A DNA stretch of 64,000 nt. Origin: Notospermus geniculatus. Lineage: Eukaryota > Nemertea > Pilidiophora > Heteronemertea > Lineidae. Position numbers and translations under genes: made by a program. Positions within the stretch are counted from its first letter, which is position 1. The number at the start of each line of letters is the position of its first letter. Below are positions 12,401-23,830 of the stretch, in pieces. The stretch covers positions 187,921 through 251,920 of the forward strand of contig NMRB01000718.1 of the NCBI GenBank assembly GCA_002633025.1, written 5' to 3'. The notes below the pieces were generated by a model. The model did no database searches and was not told where the DNA came from. It saw nothing but the letters and a program-made list of their open reading frames with translations.

Positions 12401-15400
12401 CATAGACCCTGAAGTGTGTTTAATATGGCGAAGATATAGGAAAAGGCGAGGCTGGCTTCACCTGAAATGTACGACGGAAAGAAAGATGGTTTGACCATTA
12501 TTACGATCTCCATGTACATGTATATATGTTCCTCAGTGCAAGGATCCCGGATCCTTCGCGATTGCTTCGAGCTAACTTAGATCCTCCCATTGAAAAGGGA
12601 CAGGGTCAGTCTCCAAAGCTTCCCTGCACTATTAAGAGGCGATCTTCTCAGGGTGGGTGGTCCGATCTTAATCTCATGAAGCACGGGGCAACCGGGACGC
12701 GGCCACCATGTGACGTGACGACTAAAGAACGAGGCTCCTCGCGGCTGCTACCGGAAGTAAACGACGCGCTTCGAATTCTCCTTACCTATTGATAAGAAAG
12801 CAAAGAGCCACGTGAGACCAAGAAGAACCACTACGCTGACAGCACCTCGTAACTGTGTGATTGTTGACGTACGGGCGTTGTCGCTCTTCGTCAACTTTTT
12901 CCTCTTCGCCAACCGCTTCAGTTGCCGGATGACAAGGATGAAAGCGACGAAGTTCAGGATGAGAATGACACCAACAGGCGCTACGATCGCCCCGTAGAAT
13001 GGGATGGTGCGGATCCAACACCTGGAAGAAAGCAACATGGCACTTCGTCAGTATACATTTCCTTCTGTTTACAAAGGAAAAGTGAAGTAGGCGAAAGAAA
13101 GCGACTTACAGTTGTCCCGCTTTAAGGAAGTAGTTGTCCGTCTTATTGACTCCAATGGTTATGATTACTACGACTAAAGGTAAACCTGAAAAAGAGTGGG
13201 AACATTTCAATCTGCAGTCGGCCCCAGTCTGGAAGTGTGACCAGTAGGGATGAGATGAGATGTCTACGATCACCGTTGTCTACGGTCTCACCAACTTACC
13301 CCATCCAACTAAACTGCACTTAAGGATAAGCTTGCTGAAATATGGTTGGAAGACCTTGACCAGGGCGAGGTACATGTAGAAGGCCTCCACACCCATCCAG
13401 GTGAAGGACGCAATGAGGAAATAGTGGAGTAGAACTGCTACAGCCTGAAAGAAGATGGCAACAAGTGGTCAGACAACTTTAGCTCCTAGAGGAATGGCCG
13501 CCGCTTCCCCAAGGGGAATTTCTCATATCTTGTGCTGCGTCTGAAAGGCCAGAGTCGAGCACAACCTGATATCCGTCGCGATAGGCGACAAGATTCACAA
13601 ATATGGGGAAAGCGGTCACAGATTCTAGGGCAGTGCAGAAATCTTCTGACGTTAAAACCTATCCACAAAAACTTTACCTTGCATGCCCCGTCGTCCACTC
13701 GGTAATGTGACCCGCCCAGGAAGACAAGATTAAGGCCCAGCAAGGCAAAACAAAGATTCATCAGAATCTTTGAAGGATTGTCCTTCAGCAGTTTTTTGTG
13801 GAAGAACATATAGGAAAAGATGGTGAAGAGAAGTCCCAAAGCGGACAGAACACATCCGGTGATGGAGATGTAGGTCAGCGCTTCCTGGTGGCTGGAAGTC
13901 ATGTCAGAATGGGAACCGTATACATCCTGAAACGACAACAACGCAGTTACTTGAATAATCCAATAGCGACATGTTGCAAAAAAGATTGGATCAAATACCG
14001 ATGATTCTGATCACGTGTCTTACCATGAGGAGAGCGAAGTTAGTCAAATGATCACACTTGCAGGAAGTGACGTCACCATCTGTTTTATCCACGGCGCAAC
14101 CTTTCGTGGACCATGTCCCGTTGCTGCCCCCCGCTATCTCGTCCCACCATGCACATCGAGGGTTGTCTGCAAGCTGAGACAAGGGTATAACAGGTTTTGA
14201 GTACATGTATTCTTTGAAAATTTCTTTGAAACAGAACAGCATCAATATGTCAACCAAAGACTGATGCTTCAGATCTTGATGCAAGGATGACGTCCGCCCA
14301 CGTGACTTGGAGGACTGATTGTAATTGGACAATTCGGAAATATACTGGATGCTGATTGGACAGATTCGTCCCACAAGGTCTCGACCACGGTCAAGGTGTG
14401 TCAGTGGATAGTTACCTCTGTTTCTCTATGCTGAAATTTCATGCCTATCTTGTCAGATCCGGTAAGGCCGCTGATTGGTTTATCCAACGAGGCAGCGAGA
14501 ACTATGGAGTTGGAAGTGGTCTTGAATTTCCTCTCACCAACCACGTTCGACGGTACAGGACTGTCGTCCATGATCTGTAATTTTTGACAAAATGGGCCAT
14601 ATTCATAAAGGGTGTTTAATACTTAGGCGCGCGTAACTTCACTAAACGCAGACACTTCCACCAAGCATTTGACGAAGTTACACGCGTCTAAGTCTTAAAC
14701 GCCCTTTATGAATTTGGCCCAATGACTTTAAGATCGAGTCCGTCCTCTTCTGATATTGGTCGTGGTATAATTTATACTGCCGAGAGAGCGGGGAAGGGGT
14801 GATGTGTCTCATACGACCGCAGTTGGGCTCAGATCACGGAAGAACTGAGGCAATCTGCCATGATGACGTTCCCTCTACGCTTACCTTAAAAAGCATGTCC
14901 GTTTTGTAGGCCACGAACGCCGCTTTCGTTATGTCATTGTTCTTGAAGACTCCACCAGGCAATTCGACACTGGTTTTCGTTGATGGACCACCTTTACCCA
15001 TCCCCACCTGTAAAACACGTATCCAGTTAGTTTCACCCATTAATTTGCAGGAGTTCGAGTTGCAATTCACGAAAGATATTCTGTATGGCTCAGATGCTAT
15101 TCTTACATTTGATTTGTCGAATTTCTGTGAGCTTAGATCGGCAGATACGCCATACTTCAGTCCAGTGTCCGCTTTCCCTGTTGTCGTGTCCAGGACGGTA
15201 AGCGCCATGTTGTCGTCAACGATTCCAATCTCCTGGCCAGGGGCTAACTTGATCTTCTTAATCATGACTTCAGTGCCGGCGATCAAACTGAAAGTTCAAG
15301 AGAAACAAGTTGTGCATTACTACCGCTGAACGTTTCTTGATCAGTAACTATACTCCTCTTGCTGCCGTCCATTTCGTGGGGTTGACTCGATTTCAGGCCA

Positions 15401-18400
15401 TCTGCCATTGGGATTTAAGTGGATTCGTAGCAACGCATTCGGGTCGTTTCCAAATGCAATATGAAAGGCCAGCTTTCTTGGACCAAAGTCTTTCCCCTCA
15501 AAAACCGAGGCTGCCACCTTACCGTCTTGCGCTGCCAGCTCCCTGCATCGTCTTATAATCCACATTGAGAAGGTTACTGATGGTGGTCACGGCATCATTC
15601 GTCGTGTTGTCTTGGTTGTCTTTCGTATACGCCGCGTCACTTTCAATGATGTTGTCCAAAACGTCGGTTGACAGAGCAACATCAGACGTTGTATTGGCGG
15701 ACGCCGACAGGTCAGTGAGTTCTTTGGACACTGTTGTCACAGTTTCTGAAGATGAGAGAGATTACGAATTAATTCCGTGGTTCGTTTGCGCGAAACTATA
15801 GATTGCAAGCTCCTTCTCTGTCCTCTTGTTCTTGTTCAAGAGTTCCTTTATTCTGTGGCTTCGTCCGGACAGAGGACCGAGCTACATGTATATACATGTA
15901 CATGGTTAGCCCCATTTAGGGGGAGTGTCATTCAGGAGAATTCGTCACCCCCTCTCCCCATTAGGCCTAGAGAACTACAGCTGTCGAAGAGGATTGCTCT
16001 AACTATCGCATGAGGTGCAAGAAATGTACACTTGATCGGGAATCGAACCCGCAATCTCAGGGAGAACTGGTTCTCCACTACGCGACTTTTTACACTACAT
16101 TGTACTTGCCGCGCAACGAACAGATCCAATGACTTACCGCTCGTGATAGGGCGCTCCTTTAACTTGTCAAGTTTATCAGTTGTCTCGCTTAGGTAGGAAC
16201 AGTCACTCAGGTCAGGGTCCGCCCATTGTGGACTCTCCTCGTCCTCGTCGGAATCGTCCTTCTGGCTGAAACAAACAGAACAGTCTTCTATAGCATTGTC
16301 AGTCTCGTTTATTCTGCTTGAAGAGGGTCTGAATACTAAATAACGACAAGCCACATGCCCCTCCCCTAAGGTCCTCACTGCTCAGAAAGGGCCCACAACA
16401 GTTCGGAACAGTAGTTTTCCTTTCCTTACCATTTCCTCATTGCGCGTTTCTGGGGTCCTTTTTCACATTCCACCTTAGCTGTATCATCAGCTTTTGTCGG
16501 TGGCCACGTGTAAGATCCCTTTTGGTCATCAGAAGTTTGCTCTGGAGGGCAATCTGTAAACAACAGCGGGATGTTACCTAAGTAATTCATACATGTTGTA
16601 AGTAATTCATACGGTTGTCATGTATGGCATGACATACATGACAACCGTATGAATTACTTAACATGACAAACCCTCATAGCAGGATCCTGGAACCTATTGC
16701 TCCTTCCCACTTTAGAAGACATCGGTAAAGAGAAAGTCACTCACAGTTCGACGGCCAGATCTCCACCTCATCCGGATTCAACCATTCTCTGAGCAGATGG
16801 TTCCCGTTTGGTCCTAGTAGCCCTTGCGTGATGGCAGTTCTCAATTTCTCCTTCATCTTCGGCCCATATCCACGAAGATATCCAACCTCCACTTTCAGAA
16901 CTACGTGATTTTTGAGGGTTTTAACCTCTTGGAGTTTAACTGCGCCCAGTTGAAACTTTTTGAAGTAGTTTCTTATCTGAAAGAGAACAGACAAGGGTAG
17001 AGTTTACGGATATATCGCTCTTCGATTTTCCTTTTGTGAGAGTTTCATTGGAAATTACGAATCGCTGGTCTCCAAAGAAAGCTACACTATGCAACCTTGA
17101 GGCCCGTTTCCACTAACAGCGGATTCCGGGCCTTTATGGAGTTGTTCTCACCGACACATGGTGTAGTTGCTTCAATGAATCGCCTGCAGACTCCAGACTT
17201 GAGAAGCTAATGAATTTGATTTGAGTGTAGTACTGCGATGATGAACTTGCCAAAGGAAAGAAACAGTACTCACTTGCTGTGCCAGCGATGACGGTGGATT
17301 TGGTTTAAGAAGTTCTATCTGAGCTGTGTATGTGTCGCTGTGGATGTAATCTGAATTCAAGAAATTTGAAAAAGTGAAAGATACGTAAAACCATTTACCT
17401 GACGTCGCCTGAAGAAGAAAAATATTCAATTTCAAAGTTTCATCCGAGAAAGGTTTTGGCTGCATCGCTGATAGTTACGTAAAGAATACTGCTATAAAAA
17501 TGAGCTTCAATGGGCCGATTTTTTAAACGATAGTTAAGGTAAACCTCGGTTTAACCATCGGCCTTTCTGACAAACCGTGAATTAACCAAAGTAAACCTTT
17601 CGACTTTTAGAATGTTTGGTTATCAACGATTCATAAAATCGAAAAATTCACTTCGATTAACAAACAGTTTGTCAACTGAGGGTTAATCAAACCCGATGGT
17701 TATCTTAGCCATCGTTTAAAAAATCGGCCCTTTGACTTCCAATGTCCAAGTCACCCTCTGAAAGGTACTCTGTTGTGGTGTAGCTGTATCAAAATTTGAG
17801 TCATTTGGATGGCTTGAAATCGGCCTTTTCGACAGACTTACCCTTCATTTCTTGATACTCGCCGGCATTGCAGGGAACACCTTTTATCGTGGAGGTGACT
17901 CTACAGCAGGTGGCACAGGTGCCTTCTTTTCCGTCGAATGTTTTGTCTGGTTTCAATGGATCACATTCGTCAGATTGACCTTGAGTCATGCAGCTGGTTG
18001 ATGATGGACAGCTTTTTTTCACTTTCCAAGAGCCGTCCTTCTTGTAAGATAATTCTGTCTTGCATGACTAAAAAAGAAATGGACCACTTCACAACATCAT
18101 CAGTGACGCCAAGATGTCACCGCGACAACACGGTCTGAGATCGGCACATGCTGACGAGAAACAAACTCGCCACACCCTGGCGAATGCAGCCCGCACAAAA
18201 ACCATCATGTGAGTACGAAGGCATGTGGGTTTTTGTTGATTAACGCAACAAAGCTCTTGATTGGTCATTAAGTTGTGTAAAAGCTCGTGATTGGTCACTC
18301 AGTGGTGCAAAAGGCTCCTGATTGGTCATCCAGACTTGAAGTCGTTTCTCGTACTCGTACCAACCTTTTGCATCGACGGTTTAATGGCTGACCTTGTTGG

Positions 18401-21400
18401 CGGCCTAAATGGAAGGTCGTCTTGAAAAACACAATCTCTACATGTACGTATATGTACATGTACAGTACGTCATCAATCTCGCCATAGTCAACCCTGCAGG
18501 GCAAAGGTTTTGCTAAACTTACCTCGGCATCGCAGTTAGTCTTCTTCCCTTGTCTATCACACTCCTCGCCACTCAAGACATTGCTGGCCTCGCAAACGAT
18601 ACAGACTCCCTTTCCAGTCTCGGAGAGAAAATCTAAAAGTAAGGATACAAAATTATTTCCTCTTGCTGACACACAACTCGAGCTAAATATGTAGGGGCAT
18701 CACCACTTGATTCCTTCGCCTATGTCGACCGTTGATGATAAGACACAGTTATTTCCAGATTTTAGCGAGGATCAAGCTTTATTTCAACTCAGAATGCATA
18801 GAATTGACCTTACCGTCTTTACATTCGCCGAAGGCTGCCAGTTGAACATTGTTTAAAGAGGGCTTGCCAGGGAGATTGTCACAAACAGCTCCCTCAACAG
18901 TAATCTTCTTGGATTTGGTCCAACGACGGAAATTCTTCTCTGGACAGGCGCAGCTCAATGGATTTTCTGTCAAGTCACTGAAACGAACCAATAGAAACCA
19001 CTGGAATTTAGATGGCGCTGCGAGCGATGTGACCGCGTGACGTCACGGTGTCACTATTGCTGTTGATGTCGGTTGCAAAAACCACTTTGGAAAGGAGGCG
19101 ATTTAGTCGCTCTAACTAAATGGTCGTAAGAGAAAAGTGGTGAGAATGAGTATAAAAAGACTGCCGGTGGTGGTCACGTCTGTTCACGCCCCTCCTGATG
19201 GCCTTAAAGGGCCTCTAGAAGCAGCTTGCTATTGGGCTACTAACAGTACTGCCACTATACAACAGGTGGCGCTAGTAACCATGAACCCATGAATTGTGGA
19301 TCAAATGATGATATTTTACTTCAAAAATGATGCCCAAGTTGCATCTTCATGCCACCAATATGGGCGGTTATTTCCGCAGAATTAGACGTGCCTGTCGTGC
19401 GAGTGAAGCAGAAGTAGACGTGTTTGGTGTGTGTATGAAGCAAACATTAGAACTGTGAAAATAATATCAATGACCGTGAAAAATCATATGTCAACGTGAA
19501 AAATATCATATGCGTCAATCACGTTGGGTGGCGCTGCAGTCGATTGCAGCGCCACCCAACGTCTTCTCAGCGCATAGGAAATTTTTCACGTTGGCCTATG
19601 ATTTTTTCATTGCCATTGATATTTTCCTCACTGCTGTGTGTTTACAAACGAATTCATCGACTGCAGCGCCACCCAACGTCTGATTCACGCATATGATATT
19701 TTTCATGTTGACATGTAAGTTTTTTCTACCACCAAACACATGCTACACGTCTACGTCTTCTTCACTCTCACGACATGCACGTCTAATTTCTGCGGAAATA
19801 ACTACGGGTGGTTATTTCCGCAGAAAGTAGACGTGCTTGAAAAAATCATAATGTCACCGTGAAAAATTTCTTATGCGCTGATCAGACGTTGGGTGGCGCT
19901 GCAATCGACTGCAGCGCCATCCACGTCTGATTAACGCATATGATATTTTTCACGTTGACATATGATTTTTCATGGTCATTGATATTATTTTCACAGTTCT
20001 AATGTTTGCTTCCTACACACACCAAACACGTCTACTTCTACTTCACGCACGCTACACTCACGTCTAGTCTGTTTCACTCGCACGACAGGCACGTCTAATT
20101 CTGCGGAAATAACCGCCCATACACCAATTCTGTGTTAGTAATGACATCAATATCCGTTAAAAAGCTGCCTCTAGAGGCCCTTGAAAGGAGGATTCTTATA
20201 CATCTAGTTCATTTATAAGCAGACACAAGATGGGTGTTCACACTTACATTTCCTCCAACACGGACGGGCTAGCGAACGCCTGTCTGGTAATGGTCAGTAT
20301 CTTATTTCCCTTGAGTATTCTGCGGAAGAATAAATCAGTAAGGAATACCTCATCATGAACCGTCAAGGGGTTATATCGCTACGTCTTCGGCGGACTACAT
20401 TCCACGAGTGGAGCATAGCCCGAAGGCGGAAGGCAGTTTTACTTTCGATTTCTAAGGTAACTGTCCAACGTAGTAAGTTTTTGGTGCAAACTGTTAAAGG
20501 CGATGGTGAAATTATGAACTTACAATATTTTTAGTTTCTTGAGTTCGATGAAATGACCTGTATTGACGCTGACGATTTTATTCCCCGTGAGATCACTGGA
20601 AAAGAGACGGAAGTGTGAACACGATGAACAGTCAGAAAAAGTCCTTAACCCTGCCGCACGCTGGAGCTATCGATCTGCTGAGGAAAAAGTCAGTCGAGAC
20701 CGTTTTCCCAACAGATGCTCGCGTGTGCGCGTATTTTTCGCCGTTTTCTGCCTCGCGCCTAGTCTCGTGCCACCAGACTCTTGCAATTTCCAATTTTAGA
20801 GTCTGGTCTATATGGTTACTTTGACTTATAAAACCATCATGGCGGACAATCTACCGACGATGCCGACGTAGAACACAACTACACTGCACTGCATGCATGC
20901 ATGCACAATCAATGCAAAAAGCATGCAACATTTTTGATTTACATATTGTTTGTAGGCCTACTATTTTATGGATATCTTATCTTTGTTCTTACACGAATAA
21001 ATTAAATTAAAACTGCAGCCTACGTCACCAACTTTTGAGACCCATGACGCATTGGTAGTGACTAGCCAATCAGCGAAGCTGACCATATTTTGAATCATCG
21101 GAATAAGGTCACTGACCCAATTACAATGAGAATCTGCGTTCTGTGCCAGACCCTCGTTCTGACGACCTCGGAGTATGAACGAGGAGCTGGTTGCGCGAGA
21201 CTACCTCGCGCCAGCAGATAGCTCCAGTGTGTGCGGCAGGCTTTACAAAAAGAAGATTCTGGTCTATCGTGAAAGCGGCTTCATTCTGAGTCTCCGAACC
21301 TTACGTTTGATTCAGTCCAAAGATAATATTTCATTCAAAGTATTTTGGAGAAAAAAACCGTCGCCCATACTTACAGACGGGTCAACTTATCAAGGCCAGC

Positions 21401-22528
21401 GAATGTAACCTCTCCAAGATTCGCGATCTTATTATTGGCCAGGTTCCTGAAAGACGACATGGTGAATTCAGTTGACATGAACTAACCACAGGGAGACCTC
21501 TGGTGGCGATAATGAGCGTCACTTGCGTGGACAAAAAAGGTGAATTCACCTCTGTATCTGGGATCTCTTCTACATAGCGCCTGAGGAAGACCCCGATTGG
21601 GGTCGAACATTTGCGAAATATTCGGAGACGACTTTCCGATTTATTGTATACTGTGTGTCGTTTTTGTGCTGTTTTTTGGATAACTGACAATAGCTAAAGG
21701 TAAAGCTTAGAGTTAAGGAAGTTTCTGGAATACGGCCCTAAAATCAACGTGAAATAATACGAGTATAACTTGTCATCCATGCAAAACTTCAACCGCAATT
21801 TATATATTCATGTATTCTTCAAACAACCTGCAAAGATGATGACACATCGTGCCAACTGTATGATGGGACCAGAACAAACACCAATCACAATGTTACGCTG
21901 AGTGGAGAATTAATGTCACGTGGCCTATAAGGTACTTACAGGGTTTTGAGTTGATTCAACCCGGCCAAGTCATTTTTGCTAATTGTCGTCAGAGGGTTGT
22001 TGTCAAGGTTCCTGTATGCGGTAAAAATAGATTAAGGAATTATAAACGGTACTACCATGGAAATATCAAGTAGAGACTGTCTTTTCATTTTTGTCACAGA
22101 CCAAGGCACAGATCAGAATAAGTGATTGGTGCGTTTTAAGCAACGTTGAGCGCGGTCCGTGCTACATTGGTGCAGCGTAAAAAGCATTTCCAAGTGAGGT
22201 ATGCAATCACTCGCAACACAGCGAAGCAGCGATATTCGGCAAATTCGGCCAAATTATCCGTCTGTGTGCGCCTTGTTCCGGAAGTTCGTTTCGACACTAC
22301 ATGTACTTACAAACTGCTTGTTTTTGGTGGAAACTTTGGTAATGTATCTAGATTTCTATTCGAGCAGTCCACTGTCAGAGTAGATCCTTTAGTTTGACAT
22401 TCGCACAGAGGTTTATTTCCCTGACAAGCCTGCTTTTTAGATGCTCCTCGGACGGCCCGCATTTGGAGTAAAAGCCAAAGAGTCAGCACTGTCCCGAAAC
22501 GTCTGTGAACCTTTGTTACAGACATCAT
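6458..22528 (-). CDS. Adhesion G protein-coupled receptor with LRR ectodomain
   Basis: Cell-surface receptor. Exons in transcription order: 22528-22311, 22011-21940, 21446-21375, 20595-20524, 20319-20248, 18977-18814, 18632-18523, 18067-17842, 17350-17274, 16976-16745, 16553-16430, 16265-16138, 15745-15523, 15287-15107, 15007-14885, 14173-14024, 13926-13678, 13444-13300, 13185-13110, 13021-12786, 12461-12300, 7824-7711, 6840-6458. They sum to 1203 codons with every phase joined. Domains: signal peptide and LRRNT (1-72), four 24-residue LRRs, LRRCT (about 170-223, [12 protein letters not shown]), 12-cysteine module (224-335), SEA-like segment (336-438), HRM (439-522, with RKC and LSDC), GAIN ending in a GPS ([12 protein letters not shown]; cleavage expected between L and T, about 740), seven helices (about 760-1010; TM7 starts [14 protein letters not shown]), then a Ser/Thr-rich and acidic EEPPK-rich tail. 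LRR-HRM-GAIN-7TM order resembles the ADGRA group, but the Ig domain is replaced. The ligand is unknown. The SP exon has a 5' splice acceptor at 22646, so an upstream non-coding exon exists. Confidence 0.92.
6874..7170. mobile_element. Palindromic MITE with five ACCGCGGT words
   Basis: A near-perfect 297-bp inverted repeat lies in the intron before the last receptor exon. Ends are CTACGGTGGCCCATAGAG and its complement, flanked by the 5-bp direct repeat ATGGC. The core has five copies of the 8-bp palindrome ACCGCGGT at 6977, 6996, 7017, 7037 and 7057, about 20 bp apart and symmetric about the element centre. It is non-coding. Confidence 0.85.
8985..9260. repeat. Degenerate short tandem repeat, AAGCGATGAACAATTGT type
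   Basis: About a dozen diverged units read roughly AAGCGATGAACAATTGTA, with lengths varying from about 16 to 21 bases. The reverse strand stays open over the array, giving two spurious serine/leucine-rich frames. Units are too diverged to define a fixed period by eye. Confidence 0.6.
9500..9611. repeat. Imperfect hairpin
   Basis: GTTTGAGACGGGGTTGCG on the left pairs with CGCAACCCCGTCTCAA on the right, and an inner arm TGCGATCACCTTATA pairs with TATAAGGTGATCGCA. About 110 bp, in the large receptor intron. Probably a small MITE relic. Confidence 0.6.
10161..10240. repeat. 80-bp hairpin
   Basis: GATTTCAAAGTTGGTGTTAA at the left and its near-complement TTAACACGAACTTTGAAATC at the right surround a short loop. 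Intronic and non-coding. Confidence 0.65.
10718..10859. repeat. Fold-back element
   Basis: GGACCTTATTCACAAAGC at the left is answered by GCTTCGTGAATAAGGTCC at the right. About 140 bp, imperfect in the middle, in the large receptor intron. Confidence 0.6.
14593..14720. mobile_element. MITE with GGGCC ends
   Basis: TGGGCCATATTCATAAAGGG at the left and its inverted counterpart CCCTTTATGAATTTGGCCC at the right frame a 128-bp element in the intron between the GAIN exon 14885-15007 and the GPS exon. Inner arms carry GCGCGTAACTTC and GAAGTTACACGCG. An AAT direct repeat borders it. Confidence 0.7.
16023..16092 (-). repeat. tRNA-like relic (SINE head or tRNA pseudogene)
   Basis: On the minus strand the sequence GTCGCGTAGTGGAGAAC is followed by a B box, GCGGGTTCGATTCCCGATC. 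A and B boxes are at about tRNA spacing, but the acceptor stem does not pair, so it is not called as a functional tRNA. It sits in a receptor intron. Confidence 0.45.
16600..16659. repeat. 60-bp near-perfect hairpin
   Basis: AAGTAATTCATACGGTTGTC and its complement GACAACCGTATGAATTACTT flank the inner pair ATGTATG/CATACAT. An extra half copy (AAGTAATTCATAC) precedes it at 16580. Intronic. Confidence 0.8.
17512..17730. mobile_element. MITE with GGGCCGATTTTTTAAACGAT ends
   Basis: A 219-bp inverted repeat in the intron between receptor exons 17842-18067 and 17274-17350. The outer arms are GGGCCGATTTTTTAAACGAT and its complement; inner arms carry GGTAAACC and GGTTAATC words. Non-coding. Confidence 0.8.
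18235..18332. repeat. Tandem repeat with GATTGGTCA core
   Basis: Three units of about 34-36 bases, each carrying TTGATTGGTCA or TGATTGGTCA followed by a GTGTAAAA or GTGCAAAA word. It lies in the receptor intron just upstream of exon 17842-18067. Similar CTGATTGG words are repeated in another receptor intron at 24940-25215. Confidence 0.65.
19203..20189. mobile_element. Composite: two tandem fold-back elements inside an outer inverted repeat
   Basis: The outer arms AAGGGCCTCTAGAAGCAGC (19207) and its complement (20163-20183) enclose two head-to-tail fold-back elements, about 19352-19812 and 19806-20125. Each starts with GGTTATTTCCGCAGAA and ends with its complement. Inside are three copies of an inverted pair built on ACGTTGGGTGGCGCTGCA; the one at 19521-19562 is perfect, with 18-bp arms and a 6-base loop. 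The whole lies in the receptor intron between LRRCT and the last LRR. Confidence 0.75.
20510..21500. repeat. Segmental duplication block 1, receptor side
   Basis: This block, with two LRR exons (20524-20595 and 21375-21446) and all the intron between, is repeated at about 22795-23830 with only scattered substitutions and small indels. Non-coding intron sequence is as well conserved as the exons, which argues for a recent tandem event rather than selection. Confidence 0.9.
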
Positions 22529-22680
22529 TATTACAGTTACTCTGTTTGATAATTTTTGTCACTGCTGACGCCCGATGGCAAGGTTTGTGGTCAGGAAGCG
22601 GAGACGGCCATTTTTGTTCCTTTCCGAATTGCTACTGGAATGTCGCCTGCAAAATAAACAAGATGACATTGTAAATGTCG
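21745..22680. repeat. Segmental duplication block 2, receptor side
   Basis: This block contains the signal-peptide exon (22311-22528), the first LRR (21940-22011) and flanking intron. It matches 25870-28470, where the same order is kept but at least three fold-back elements have been inserted (26020-26421, 26681-27254, 27382-27827). Confidence 0.85.
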
Positions 22681-22738
22681 TATGGTTCCCGATGTACAGG
22701 TTCTTCTACAAGACTGGTACACTGATAGAGATCAAGAT

Positions 22739-22790
22739 ATGACATGACATATGACATGACATATGACATGACATGACATGACATGACATN
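22739..22790. repeat. ATGACAT microsatellite
   Basis: Alternating TGACA and TATGACA units run for about 50 bases and end in an ambiguous base at 22790, immediately before duplication block 1. Confidence 0.9.
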
Positions 22791-22794
22791 AATT

Positions 22795-23830
22795 ATATGA
22801 ACTTACAATATTTTTAGTTTCTTGAGTTCGATGAAATGACCTGTATTGACGCTGACGATTTCATTCCCCGTGAGATCACTGGAAAAGAGACGCAAGTGTG
22901 AACACGATGAACAGTCAGAAATCCTTAACCCTGCCGCACACTGGAGATATCTACTAGTATCTGCTGAGGAAAAAGTCAGTCGAGACCGTTTTCCCAGCAG
23001 ATGCTCGCGTGTGCGCGTATTTTTCGGTGAGTTTTTTTGTCTCGCGCCTAGTCTCGTGCCACCAGACTCTTGCAATTTCCAATTTTAGAGTCTGGTCCAT
23101 ATGGTTACTTTGACTCGTAAAACCATCATGTCGGACAATCTACCGACGATGACGTAGAACACAACTACACTGCACTGCATGCATGCACAATCAATGCAAA
23201 AAGCATGCAACATTTTTGTTTTACACATTGTTTGTATACTATTTTATGGATATCTTATCTTTGTTCTAAAATACACAAATAAATTAAATTAAAACTGCAG
23301 CCTACGTCACCAACGTTTGAGACCCATGACGCATTGGTAGTGACTAGCCAATCAGTGAAGCTGACCTTATTTTGAATCATCGGAATAAGGTCACTGACCC
23401 AATTACAATGAGAATTGCGTTCTGTGCCAGACCCTCGTTCTGACGACCTCGGAGTATGAACGAGGAGCTGGTTGCGCGAGACTACCTCGCGCCAGCAGAT
23501 AGCTCCAGTGTACTGTGCGGCAGGCTTTACAAAAAGAAGATTCTGGTCTATCGTGAAAGCGGCTTCATTCTGAGTCTCCGAACCTTACGTTTGATTCAGT
23601 CCAAATATAATGTTTCATTCAAAGTATTTTGGAGAAAAAACCGTCTCCCATACTTACAGACGGGTCAACTTATCAAGGCCAGCGAATGTAACCTCTCCAA
23701 GATTCGCGATCTTATTATTGGCCAGGTTCCTGAAAGATGACAGGGTGAATTCAGTTGAAGTTGAACTAAACCACAGGGAGACCTCTGGTGGCGATAATGA
23801 GCGTCACTTACGTGGACAAAATGGCGGGCG
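22795..23830. repeat. Segmental duplication block 1, upstream copy
   Basis: This block matches 20510-21500 and holds LRR exons 22807-22878 and 23658-23729. Its left edge adjoins an (ATGACAT) microsatellite at 22739-22789 and an ambiguous base at 22790, a likely recombination or assembly junction. Confidence 0.9.

Noticed and set aside
16023-16092. Functional tRNA gene
   Set aside because: A and B boxes are present, but the acceptor stem does not pair; a SINE or pseudogene is more likely.
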